Assembly: GCA_025458125.1 (NCBI GenBank) | Contig: JALOTA010000043.1 | Coordinates: forward strand, 1 to 34,226 | Length of the DNA: 34,226 bases | Source: Hyphomicrobium sp. | Lineage (GTDB): Bacteria; Pseudomonadota; Alphaproteobacteria; Rhizobiales; Hyphomicrobiaceae | Direction: 5' to 3' | Shown here: positions 8,947 to 16,586 of the stretch, piece after piece | How the letters are laid out: each line of letters opens with the position of its first letter | Numbering within the stretch: position 1 is the stretch's first letter | The notes under the pieces: model-generated | What the model saw: only the letters and a program-made list of their open reading frames with translations | Told to the model about the DNA's origin: nothing | Databases searched by the model: none | Position numbers and translations under genes: made by a program

Positions 8947-10308
8947 TCAGATCGCCGCTTTCGCGGGCACGCCGGCCCGCCAGATTGATCTCGACTTCGA
9001 CGGAGACCAGACCAGGCCGATTTCAGAAAAGCCATCTCGGATGGTCTGAGCTTTTGCGTCCCACGTCTCAACCGAGACGCGGTTGCGCGCGGGTTCCGGA
9101 TCGAAAGCCGCCGCGAGGGCTGAATGGATTTCGGCTGAGAATGTCTCGGCGTCGTCAGCGGTCCGGACGAGATCGCGCCAACCGTCCAGTGCAGGGAAAT
9201 CCCTGGTCACGACGGGCCGTCCGACGGCCAGATATTCCTTCAGCTTGATGGGATTGCAAGCCTTGATCCACTCGCTGCGGTTCCAGGGCATGATGAGAAC
9301 GTCCATCGCCGCCATGTAACGCGCCACGACATCGTAGGGCTTACGGCCCAGGAAGTGTACGTTCGGCAGATCGCACCATCCATGCGGCAGGGAACAGCCG
9401 CCGATCATGACGAAGTTCACTCCAGGCAGCCGTCTGGCGACGGAGAGAAATAGTCCGGGATCGAACGTGTGGGCGTCGATCCCGCCGACGAACCCAACGC
9501 GGGGTCCGGGTATGATCGCGAGATCGGCGGGAGCGGGAGCACTGGCGGAGCCTGCCGCCACGAACGTTTCGACATCGACGCCATGCGTCACGAGCAGTTG
9601 CCGTGACGCCAGTTCTTGTTCCTCGGCCATCAGGTGCGGCGCGCAATAAATCACCAGATCCGACGATTTCCTGATGGTTGCGACCTGTTGCGAGAGGAGC
9701 ATCGGGTCGCCTTCGGGAAACGCTTCGAAACGATCCGTGCGCTGCATGACGGTCGCAACCGGTTTCAATTCAGCCGCCAAGCCGGCTCCGGCCGGGCAGT
9801 GCATCCATAAGAGCGGCTTTGTGATGCCGGCTCTGCGCGCGGCGTGCCGGATCTGAGGAGCGAGCGCGAAGCCGGACACTTTCCGGCCCAGTGCACCGGG
9901 AATGCTGAGTGGAGAAAAGACCCAGAAACCGTTCTCGACGTTCACGACACCCCGCGATAGGCTTTTCAGCTTTCGCCTGATCTTGGCGGCGAATTCCGTG
10001 GGATTCGACGGGGCCGGGATCCGGACGCCCAGGGAGTTGACATAGAGCACCGGCATGGAGCGCGCGAAGCGGCGCATCACCTGAAAATCGAAATGACCCC
10101 TGTTGTGATACCACCAGTCCGACCCGCCGATACAGATGATGCCGTCATACTCACGGCGCAGGGCCGGGCCCGGAAGGTGCGGCTCGGTGAGATCGTCAAC
10201 ATCGCGCATGAGTTTTTCAGTTCCGTACCGCGGAGCCCCGTTCTCTGCGGGGCAATCGGGAAACTGTGCCTCAGCAGCGTTAATCATTTTCTCAACGGCG
10301 CAGCGCAT
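8947..10308 (-). CDS. GT-B glycosyltransferase (group 1)
   Basis: A 453-residue GT-B protein. The N-terminal domain starts at about residue 54 (DGIICIGGSDWW), and the C-terminal domain has GPRVGFVGGID, the PNVHFLGRKPYDVV segment and the nucleotide-sugar binding segment NPIKLKEYLAVGRPVV, with the Glu-containing E-x7-E-like region of group 1 transferases. It is likely cytoplasmic and adds a sugar to the lipid-linked repeat unit. The start is uncertain: ATG at 10308, 10287 or 10209 all fit, and the first 33 residues are poorly protein-like. It is convergent with the Wzy-like gene (51-base gap) and divergent from the next glycosyltransferase, so it has its own transcript. Donor sugar unknown. Confidence 0.82.
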   Translation of the reverse strand: MRCAVEKMINAAEAQFPDCPAENGAPRYGTEKLMRDVDDLTEPHLPGPALRREYDGIICIGGSDWWYHNRGHFDFQVMRRFARSMPVLYVNSLGVRIPAPSNPTEFAAKIRRKLKSLSRGVVNVENGFWVFSPLSIPGALGRKVSGFALAPQIRHAARRAGITKPLLWMHCPAGAGLAAELKPVATVMQRTDRFEAFPEGDPMLLSQQVATIRKSSDLVIYCAPHLMAEEQELASRQLLVTHGVDVETFVAAGSASAPAPADLAIIPGPRVGFVGGIDAHTFDPGLFLSVARRLPGVNFVMIGGCSLPHGWCDLPNVHFLGRKPYDVVARYMAAMDVLIMPWNRSEWIKACNPIKLKEYLAVGRPVVTRDFPALDGWRDLVRTADDAETFSAEIHSALAAAFDPEPARNRVSVETWDAKAQTIRDGFSEIGLVWSPSKSRSIWRAGVPAKAAI

Positions 10309-10400
10309 CTTGAGCGCTTCGAACTTTCACCGCCGGGCCGCGCCTGCCGTTGACAAATTGTTAACGCCTTCGCGCCCCGCGCCATCCGGAGCATCTGCGC

Positions 10401-11423
10401 GTGACCTCTTCCGGCCGCATCGACGTTTCCATTCTGATCGTCAGCTTCAATACGCGGGAGCTGACATTGGAAGCGATCTCGTCGGCCGTTCGTGAGACGA
10501 AGGACGTGAGTTACGAAATCATCGTGGTGGATAACAACTCCTCCGACGGCTCCCAGGAAGCCATCGCCTCGCATCCCGCGACGCCGAAGCTGTTTGCGCT
10601 TGCGGACAACATCGGTTTCGGCCGCGGCAACAATCTGGCTGCCGAGCATGCGAGCGGAGAATACATTCTTCTGCTCAATCCGGACACGATCGTGAAGGAT
10701 CGCGCCATCGACCGTCTGGTGGCGTTTGCGCGCGCGAACAAGCACGCGCTCATCTGGGGCGGGCGGACGGTTTTTTCCGACGGCAGTCTCAATCCGGCTT
10801 CATGCTGGCAGCGCATCACACTGCACAATCTCGTCATGCGCGCGATGGGACTGGCCGGCGTCTTCCCGAATTCGCCGTGGTTCAATCCCGAGGCATATGG
10901 CGGCTGGAAGCGGGATTCGGTTCGCGAGGTCGATATTGTATCGGGCTGTTTCCTTCTCATGCCTCGCACCGTGTGGATGGCACTCGGCGGGTTGGACCCG
11001 CGGTTTTTCATGTACGGCGAAGAAGCTGACCTTTGCCTGCGCGCCCGGCGTATCGGCGCCCGGCCGCTGATTACACCTGAGGCCACGATCGTGCATCTGG
11101 GCGGCGCGTCGGAGAAGACGCGCTCCGGTAAGATGGTGAAGCTGCTCGCCGCCAAGGCGACGCTGATCGAGCAGCACTGGCCGCGTTTCACAGTGCCGGC
11201 CGGTCAATTCCTGCTATCGATGTGGCCGCTTTCGCGGTGGATCGCCTGCTCAGCGCGCGCGCTGATCGACAACAGCGACGCCAACCGCGAGGCCGCCGGT
11301 GTCTGGCGGACGATCTGGAACGCACGCGCCGACTGGCGTCGCGGATATCCGAAAGCGGGATCCGCCGCCGGGCCAACGGCACCCGTCTCCCTTCTGGCTG
11401 CCAGCGCACGGAGCCTTCCATGA
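10401..11423 (+). CDS. GT2 family glycosyltransferase (rhamnosyltransferase-like)
   Basis: 340 residues with the GT-A fold of family 2: VSILIVSFNT at residue 8, the VVDNNSSDGS nucleotide-binding turn, LLLNPDT in place of the DXD motif, and GEEADLCLRARR as the catalytic/acceptor segment. This pattern is typical of WbbL-like rhamnosyltransferases, which is of interest because an rmlC gene lies in the window, but donor prediction is weak. The GTG at 10401 has GGAG about 9 bases upstream. The stop overlaps the next start (ATGA at 11420-11423), so the two are translationally coupled. No membrane helix; expected to work at the inner face of the inner membrane on lipid-linked acceptor. Confidence 0.85.
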   Translation: MTSSGRIDVSILIVSFNTRELTLEAISSAVRETKDVSYEIIVVDNNSSDGSQEAIASHPATPKLFALADNIGFGRGNNLAAEHASGEYILLLNPDTIVKDRAIDRLVAFARANKHALIWGGRTVFSDGSLNPASCWQRITLHNLVMRAMGLAGVFPNSPWFNPEAYGGWKRDSVREVDIVSGCFLLMPRTVWMALGGLDPRFFMYGEEADLCLRARRIGARPLITPEATIVHLGGASEKTRSGKMVKLLAAKATLIEQHWPRFTVPAGQFLLSMWPLSRWIACSARALIDNSDANREAAGVWRTIWNARADWRRGYPKAGSAAGPTAPVSLLAASARSLP

Positions 11424-12238
11424 GCGTGCGCGTTCCTCACGTCATCACGGCCGTGGCCCATAGCGGGTCCGCTGCGCCGCGCTACTCTATTTGCACGCTG
11501 GTGACGCGGCCGGATCAGTACACAGCGATGCGCGAGACATTCGCGGCCCGCGGCTTCGGCAGCGCCAATTCAGAATTTCTTTATCTGGACAACGGCGGTC
11601 CGGATCAGTGCGGCGCCTACCGGGGGCTCAACGCTCTCCTCAATGCGGCGCGCGGCCATTACGTGGTCCTCTGCCATCAGGACGTGCGGCTGCTCGACGA
11701 CGGGATCGACAACCTCGATCGCCGTCTGTCCGAACTCGATGAACGCGATCCGAACTGGGCGCTTGCGGGAAACGCGGGCGGCGTCGTTCCGGGCCGTCTC
11801 GCCTTTCGCATCACCGATCCGCATGGGGCCGACCGGCATTCGGGCGGCCTGCCGGTCAGAGTGATGAGCCTCGATGAGAATTTCATCGTGGTGAAGCGTT
11901 CCGCGCGCATCGGTTGCTCGGCGGATCTTGAAGGCTTCCATTTCTACGGAGCCGACTTGTGCCTTAATGCGGATATAGCCGGCTACAGTGCGTGGGTGAT
12001 CGATTTTCATCTGCATCATCTCTCCGGCGGCCACAAGAACGCGGACTTCTTTGCGGTGGAGGAGGCGTTCCGCGACAAGTGGAGCTATGCGCTCCGTCCT
12101 CGCTGGATGCAGACAACCTGCGCGCTCTTGCGCCTTTCTGGTTTCGGACTCGATCGTGAGGCGGGACGGATTGCGGCCCGGCCTTATGCCGGTCTGCTGC
12201 GTCGCCTGCCGGCCAGACCGGCCGCGAAGAAGGCCTGA
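11420..12238 (+). CDS. glycosyltransferase-like protein (Glyco_tranf_2_5 type)
   Basis: 272 residues starting at the ATG that overlaps the previous stop by four bases. It has a short GT-A-like core: YSICTLVTRP at residue 22, an EFLYLDNGG segment, GAYRGLNALLNAARG, and VVLCHQDVRL where a DXD-like acidic pair should sit (HQD). An HHLSGGHKN segment near the end matches the metal/acceptor loop of this group. The pattern fits the Glyco_tranf_2_5 (StrF-like) group, whose substrates are mostly unknown. Close coupling with the upstream GT2 gene and the downstream flippase places it in repeat-unit assembly. It lacks the usual full C-terminal half of GT2 enzymes, so a non-catalytic role is possible. Confidence 0.75.
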   Translation: MSVRVPHVITAVAHSGSAAPRYSICTLVTRPDQYTAMRETFAARGFGSANSEFLYLDNGGPDQCGAYRGLNALLNAARGHYVVLCHQDVRLLDDGIDNLDRRLSELDERDPNWALAGNAGGVVPGRLAFRITDPHGADRHSGGLPVRVMSLDENFIVVKRSARIGCSADLEGFHFYGADLCLNADIAGYSAWVIDFHLHHLSGGHKNADFFAVEEAFRDKWSYALRPRWMQTTCALLRLSGFGLDREAGRIAARPYAGLLRRLPARPAAKKA

Positions 12239-12241
12239 ACC

Positions 12242-13690
12242 ATGGCCGATCAAGGCGCAGCTATTGGGACGGGCCTTGTTCGGCGGGTAGCCGGTCAAGG
12301 CGCTCTTCTGATGTCCGGGTTCGCCGCCTCGCAGGTCATGTCGTTCGCTCGCAACGCGATCCTCGGCCACATGCTTGCGAAGGGGGATTTCGGCGTCGCC
12401 GCCATCCTGACGCTTCTGCTGCAGCTTCTCGATGCGTTGACCGATCTCGGCGTCGACCGGATGATCGTTCAAGCACCCGACGGCGACGAACCCCGGTTTG
12501 TCGCGACCAACCACTCGGCTCTCGTCGTGCGGGGACTACTCATCGCCGCGATTCTTGCGACAGCTTCAGGCCCGATTGCTGGCTTTTTCTCCGTGCCGGA
12601 GGCCATGCCGGCCATAACCGCGATTGCGCTGGTTCCGCTCATCAAGGGCTTCCAGAACCTGGATGCACGGCGGGCGCAACGTCACCTCGAGAACCGGCCC
12701 TTTATCTGGATCGAGGTCGTACCGCAGGCGGCGGCTCTTGCTGTGACCTGGCCCATCGTGCAGGCGTTTCCGAATTTCTACGCGGTGGTGTGGCTTTCGC
12801 TTGTGCAAGCCGCCGCGACCCTCCTGATCTCCCACATCGTTGCCGAGCGGCGGTACCGGTTCGCGTTTGATGTCGCAATCCTGAAGCGGCTCTGCACCTT
12901 CGGTTGGCCGATCTGGCTGAGCGCCTTTCCTCTGACGGCCGTCTACCACGGCGACCGTATCGTGGTCGGAAAGTTTGCCGGCATCGAAGCACTCGCGGGC
13001 TACAGCGCCGCGTTTCTCGTGGCCATGGTTCCAGGGCTTATCGCGGCGAAAGTCGGTCAGTCCTTGATGCTGCCGGTTTTCGCCGACGCCCGAAACGACG
13101 CCGCGCTGCTCGCCCGGCGCTTCTCCGCAATGGCCGGGGCCACCGCATTTGCGGCGGCCTGCTATCTGGTGACCGCGATGCTGGCGGGCGGGTACATCCT
13201 CCAGATCGCGTTCGGACCGAATTACGCGGGGCTGCAAGGCGTCATGGCTTGGCTCGCCGCCATGTGGGCCTTGCGGATGCTCCAGGCCGTACCCGGAATG
13301 GTTCTGCTGGCGGCCGGCGAGACGAGACCGTTCCTCGTTGCGGGATCGATCCGCGCCGTAGCCGTCGTTCCAGCGGCGTTGCTTGCCGCGGAAGGTTTTG
13401 GCATCGAGGCGATTGCGGCGATGGGATTTGCCGGTGAACTGGCTTCCCTTGCTTACATTGCCTGGCGCATGGAGCGGCAAGCGCCGGGTCTTTCCAGACT
13501 GTTCCTAATGCGGGCGGCCATGCTGTTGCCGGCCGCAGGCATGGCCGGTGTGCTGCTTCTCGCTACAGCGGATGGAGGGTTCGGGCCTCGAGCCACTGCC
13601 GCCGTCTTCACGCTGGCGTGCTGCGCCGTAATCGCGGCGGTCTCAATGCCGGACGAACTCAGGCAACTGCGCAAGACGATCGGAGCCTAG
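12242..13690 (+). CDS. Wzx-like oligosaccharide flippase (MOP superfamily)
   Basis: 482 residues with about 12-14 predicted membrane helices and little else, the pattern of polysaccharide-biosynthesis (Polysacc_synt) flippases. The N-terminus (LLMSGFAASQVMSFARNAIL) matches the first helix region of this family, with the typical ILGHMLAKGDFGVAAIL stretch after it. It would move the undecaprenyl-linked repeat unit across the inner membrane for polymerisation. The ATG lies 3 bases after the previous stop, with AAGG about 8 bases upstream, so it is in the same operon as the two glycosyltransferases. Its stop shares the CTAG at 13687-13690 with the stop of the convergent gene. Confidence 0.88.
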   Translation: MADQGAAIGTGLVRRVAGQGALLMSGFAASQVMSFARNAILGHMLAKGDFGVAAILTLLLQLLDALTDLGVDRMIVQAPDGDEPRFVATNHSALVVRGLLIAAILATASGPIAGFFSVPEAMPAITAIALVPLIKGFQNLDARRAQRHLENRPFIWIEVVPQAAALAVTWPIVQAFPNFYAVVWLSLVQAAATLLISHIVAERRYRFAFDVAILKRLCTFGWPIWLSAFPLTAVYHGDRIVVGKFAGIEALAGYSAAFLVAMVPGLIAAKVGQSLMLPVFADARNDAALLARRFSAMAGATAFAAACYLVTAMLAGGYILQIAFGPNYAGLQGVMAWLAAMWALRMLQAVPGMVLLAAGETRPFLVAGSIRAVAVVPAALLAAEGFGIEAIAAMGFAGELASLAYIAWRMERQAPGLSRLFLMRAAMLLPAAGMAGVLLLATADGGFGPRATAAVFTLACCAVIAAVSMPDELRQLRKTIGA

Positions 13691-14961
13691 ACGGCAGTCG
13701 CGGGATCGAGGCCGTCCTGGCTTCTTGCAGAAGCAGCAACCGGGTGACCGGCTTGCAGGTTCTCCGGCGCTAGCACAAGCTCATAGGCTGCAAGCAAACG
13801 CTTGCGCTCTTCATCCCAGCGCAGGAGAGAGGCTGCGCGCTTGATGCCTTCAGCGGATGTCTGCCGCCGTAGATCGGGATCATCGAGCAAAGTCAGCACC
13901 TGCTCGGCAAGCGAACGCGGGCAATTTCCGGAGGCATAGAGTGCGGCGCCGGCCGCCATCTTCCGGCCCTCGACGAGATCAAATTGCACGAAGGGAATAC
14001 CGAGCGTCATATACTCGAGCACTTTGTTCATGGAGATCTTGTCGTTGTAGACGTTTTTCGGGTCAGGGATGATGCCGACGTCGAACGTCGACATGCCTGC
14101 CAGCAATGCCTCGCCCGACAGGAAGCCGGGAAAACTGATCGCATCGTCGAGGCTGCGCTCCGAAGCGAGCTTCTTGAGTTCAGGAAGTTCGGTACCGGTG
14201 CCGATGATCAACGCCTGTACGTCGTTGCGGCCGAATTCGTGAACGATGACGTTCATAGCCTCCACGAAGAGGTCGACCCCGTCCTGGGCCCCCATGATGC
14301 CGACAAAGCCGACGAGATGCTTGCGGCCGTTCTTCAAGGATGGATCGGCAGCGACGCGGCGAAAGCGGCTGGTATCCGGCACCGAGCGGACAATGAAAAC
14401 GCGGTCTTCGTCCATGCCGCCGCGTTCGATGGCAATTTCACGGAAGGTCTCGTTCGTGGCAATCGCCGCATCGGCGACGCGGAACGTCATGCGCTCCAGC
14501 TTGTGAAGCAGGCGATGCCAGCCGTCCCGGCGTCCGAACTTGGCCTCGTAGAGTTCGGGATTGATGTCGTGGTGGTCGAAGACAAACGGCTTGCCGAAGA
14601 GATATTTCCAGAAGGCGCCGATCAGGAAGATGAGATCGGGGGGATTACAGGCCTGCACGGTATCGAAGCCGACCTTGAAATGCGCCTTCACGGACAGCAC
14701 GAACTCGTAGAACAGCGCGATGGAGTATTCGGCGAGATAGCCGAGGGGGCCCCGGGCTTCGACAGGCAGCGGATGGCGGAAGATATGGATGCCTTCGAGA
14801 AGCTCGTAAGGCGCCTTGTGAACTCCACCCTTCGGGCAGATCACGGAGACCGTGTAGCCGGCGTCGCGCAGCGCGCACGCTTCCTGCCAGACGCGGCGAT
14901 CGAGCGGCACGGTGAGATTTTCGACGATGATGAGGACGCCAGGACGGCGTTTTTGCAGCAC
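13687..14961 (-). CDS. GT4 family glycosyltransferase
   Basis: A 424-residue GT-B glycosyltransferase of family 4. The N-terminal domain has VLIIVENLTVPLDRRVWQEA, typical of WcaI/ExoL-like enzymes; the C-terminal domain has HLVGFVGIMGAQDGVDLFVEA and the donor-binding segment NKVLEYMTLGIPFVQFD. It should add a sugar to the lipid-linked EPS intermediate. The GTG at 14961 is supported by AAGGA 7 bases upstream. The start diverges from a small unknown gene; the end converges on the flippase gene with overlapping stop codons. The last 20 residues are low-complexity. Donor not predictable. Confidence 0.85.
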   Translation of the reverse strand: MLQKRRPGVLIIVENLTVPLDRRVWQEACALRDAGYTVSVICPKGGVHKAPYELLEGIHIFRHPLPVEARGPLGYLAEYSIALFYEFVLSVKAHFKVGFDTVQACNPPDLIFLIGAFWKYLFGKPFVFDHHDINPELYEAKFGRRDGWHRLLHKLERMTFRVADAAIATNETFREIAIERGGMDEDRVFIVRSVPDTSRFRRVAADPSLKNGRKHLVGFVGIMGAQDGVDLFVEAMNVIVHEFGRNDVQALIIGTGTELPELKKLASERSLDDAISFPGFLSGEALLAGMSTFDVGIIPDPKNVYNDKISMNKVLEYMTLGIPFVQFDLVEGRKMAAGAALYASGNCPRSLAEQVLTLLDDPDLRRQTSAEGIKRAASLLRWDEERKRLLAAYELVLAPENLQAGHPVAASARSQDGLDPATAV

Positions 14962-15193
14962 GGTGCGGTCCTTTTCGAAGACTGACGCACCCGGTTCTTC
15001 CCGCGCGCCGGAGGCTCATAATCGATCACCACGGTAAAAGATCCATTTCGAAAATGAGCGCAAATTGCGCGGCGCTTGTGCCGTATTGGAACACCGCAGG
15101 CGGCTGGACGCGCTGTGCGGCAAGGCATGGTTCTTGCTCAATTGTCGGAAGTTCGCTTACCTTTCGTTAAGACATTACGAGGAGCCGACGCCC

Positions 15194-15427
15194 GTGTTCC
15201 GTATTTCGCGCCATCGCCCCTGGCCGCCGGCCATCGATCTCTCGACGGTTCGTGAAACGCTGACCTACATGCGCGACGACGCGCGTTCGATCCCAGGCCT
15301 GGAGGCCCTCGCGCAGTCGCTCGACGCGGCGATTGCCGAAGTAGACGCGACGGAAGACAGGCTTCAGCCGCACACGGCCAGCCCCATCGCCTCACGGTTC
15401 CTGCCCGCGCGCTTTCGGTCGATTTGA
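15194..15427 (+). CDS. small conserved-looking protein of unknown function (77 aa)
   Basis: The GTG at 15194 follows GAGGAG (15179-15184) by 9 bases, a good ribosome binding site. The 77-residue product starts FRISRHRPWPP, has an amphipathic helix with regular leucines (DLSTVRETLTYM, then GLEALAQSLDAAIAEVDA) and a disordered end. No signal peptide or membrane segment is seen. Codon use and acidic/basic spacing look like a real protein. I do not recognise a family. It converges on the outer-membrane protein gene with a 6-base gap. It may be a small cytoplasmic helical protein; function unknown. Confidence 0.5.
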   Translation: MFRISRHRPWPPAIDLSTVRETLTYMRDDARSIPGLEALAQSLDAAIAEVDATEDRLQPHTASPIASRFLPARFRSI

Positions 15428-15433
15428 GGATCT

Positions 15434-16375
15434 TCAGAAATCGACTTCAACGCTGAATTTCAGCGTGCCGTTCGGCGTATCGTCGTTGAGCCCGACCAGC
15501 CAGCCCAAACCCACGGTCAATTCGCTGGATTCTATTTCACCATTCTCGTCGCGGCGAGGATCGGGCCGGAGGCTGCGCCCGAAGTCGTACATGTAGTAGA
15601 TCACCGGCCCGATGCGGTGCTGATCGTGATCACCAAAGGCCAGTGCGGCTTCCCCTCTCGTACCCGTGTTCCCGAGACGCTCGACCGTGCCGTAAGCTTC
15701 GAGGGCGATGTTCCAGTTGTCGTTGTACGCGTAGGCAAGCTGGGCTGCGTAGGCGAAATCCCACTTGTCGTCGGTGATGCCGTCTTCGTCGGGTTCGCCG
15801 CCGAAGTTGTGGACGAGCATCGGAACGGCGGCGAACAGCCAACTGCCGCTCGCATATTCCACGATCGGACCCACGTTCAAGGTCGTCTGCTCATCGTCAT
15901 CGAGAGCATGTTCGATTTCCGCGACCGCGCCGAGACCGAAGCCGTTGCCCTCGCGAGGAACGAAAATGGCAATCAGTTCGCCGCCGAGCTCGTCCAGTTG
16001 CAGCGGGCCGAACGCATCGGCCTCCGCGGGGGTTGCGGGATCGTCGATGCGTTCCTGCTCGAACTCGATGCCGACGCGCATTTTGAGGTAGCGCGTGAAA
16101 CCCATCTCCATCTCGAGCGCCTGGCGCTGACGGATGATGGTGTTGTCGTCATAGACCATCTCGCCGTCGACGAAAGTGCTTTCACGTGGTGGCTGGCCAA
16201 AAGACCAGGCGTTCTGGCTCTGGAACTCCAGATAACCTGGACCTGACTCCAATGTTTTCAGTTCGAACTGTCCGACCGACGGGTCGGCCCTCGCGGCCAC
16301 TCCCGGCACAATTACGATCAGCGCCGAAAGCAGAAGGGCGACAGGAGCCTGTAGCTTGCAGTTTCTATTGGGCAC
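15434..16375 (-). CDS. putative outer-membrane beta-barrel protein of unknown function
   Basis: 313 residues with a signal peptide (hydrophobic core about residues 11-25, likely cut after ARA at 30) and then alternating strands with many acidic turns (PDEDGITDD, DPRRDENGE) and a final VEVDF ending in Phe, the usual C-terminus of proteins inserted by the BAM complex. It starts at GTG 16375 without a clear ribosome binding site. It lies downstream of the TonB receptor, separated by a terminator-like hairpin, so it probably has its own promoter in 16376-16530. It could be a passive porin-like protein or an accessory of the uptake system. The function is not known. Confidence 0.7.
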   Translation of the reverse strand: MPNRNCKLQAPVALLLSALIVIVPGVAARADPSVGQFELKTLESGPGYLEFQSQNAWSFGQPPRESTFVDGEMVYDDNTIIRQRQALEMEMGFTRYLKMRVGIEFEQERIDDPATPAEADAFGPLQLDELGGELIAIFVPREGNGFGLGAVAEIEHALDDDEQTTLNVGPIVEYASGSWLFAAVPMLVHNFGGEPDEDGITDDKWDFAYAAQLAYAYNDNWNIALEAYGTVERLGNTGTRGEAALAFGDHDQHRIGPVIYYMYDFGRSLRPDPRRDENGEIESSELTVGLGWLVGLNDDTPNGTLKFSVEVDF

Positions 16376-16534
16376 GGGGTCGTGGCCTGCACGTGGGTAT
16401 GGGATCGGGGAACGCTACCCACTTTTCCCGGAGCGCACATGGTCCGCGAGTAAATTTCCTGTCTCTTTTACCTGCTTTTGCGGTCTGCGTGTCCCGCCAG
16501 CCACGAAACAGTCTGCGCTTCCGCAAAACGACGT

Positions 16535-16558
16535 AGGGGCGGCACGATGGCCGCCCCT
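16535..16558 (-). terminator. Rho-independent terminator after the TonB receptor gene
   Basis: A perfect 9-bp stem (AGGGGCGGC / GCCGCCCCT) with a 6-base loop lies 29 bases beyond the receptor stop codon. Read on the minus strand it is followed within six bases by TTTT. The position and orientation fit termination of the receptor transcript before the next minus-strand gene. Confidence 0.7.
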
Positions 16559-16586
16559 GCAAACCTCTACATCTCACTCGCAAGTT

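Noticed and set aside
15451-15465. CGCTGAA-T-TTCAGCG palindrome at the end of the outer-membrane protein gene
   Set aside because: Loop of one base cannot form a normal hairpin and it lies in coding sequence; probably chance or a weak site between convergent genes.
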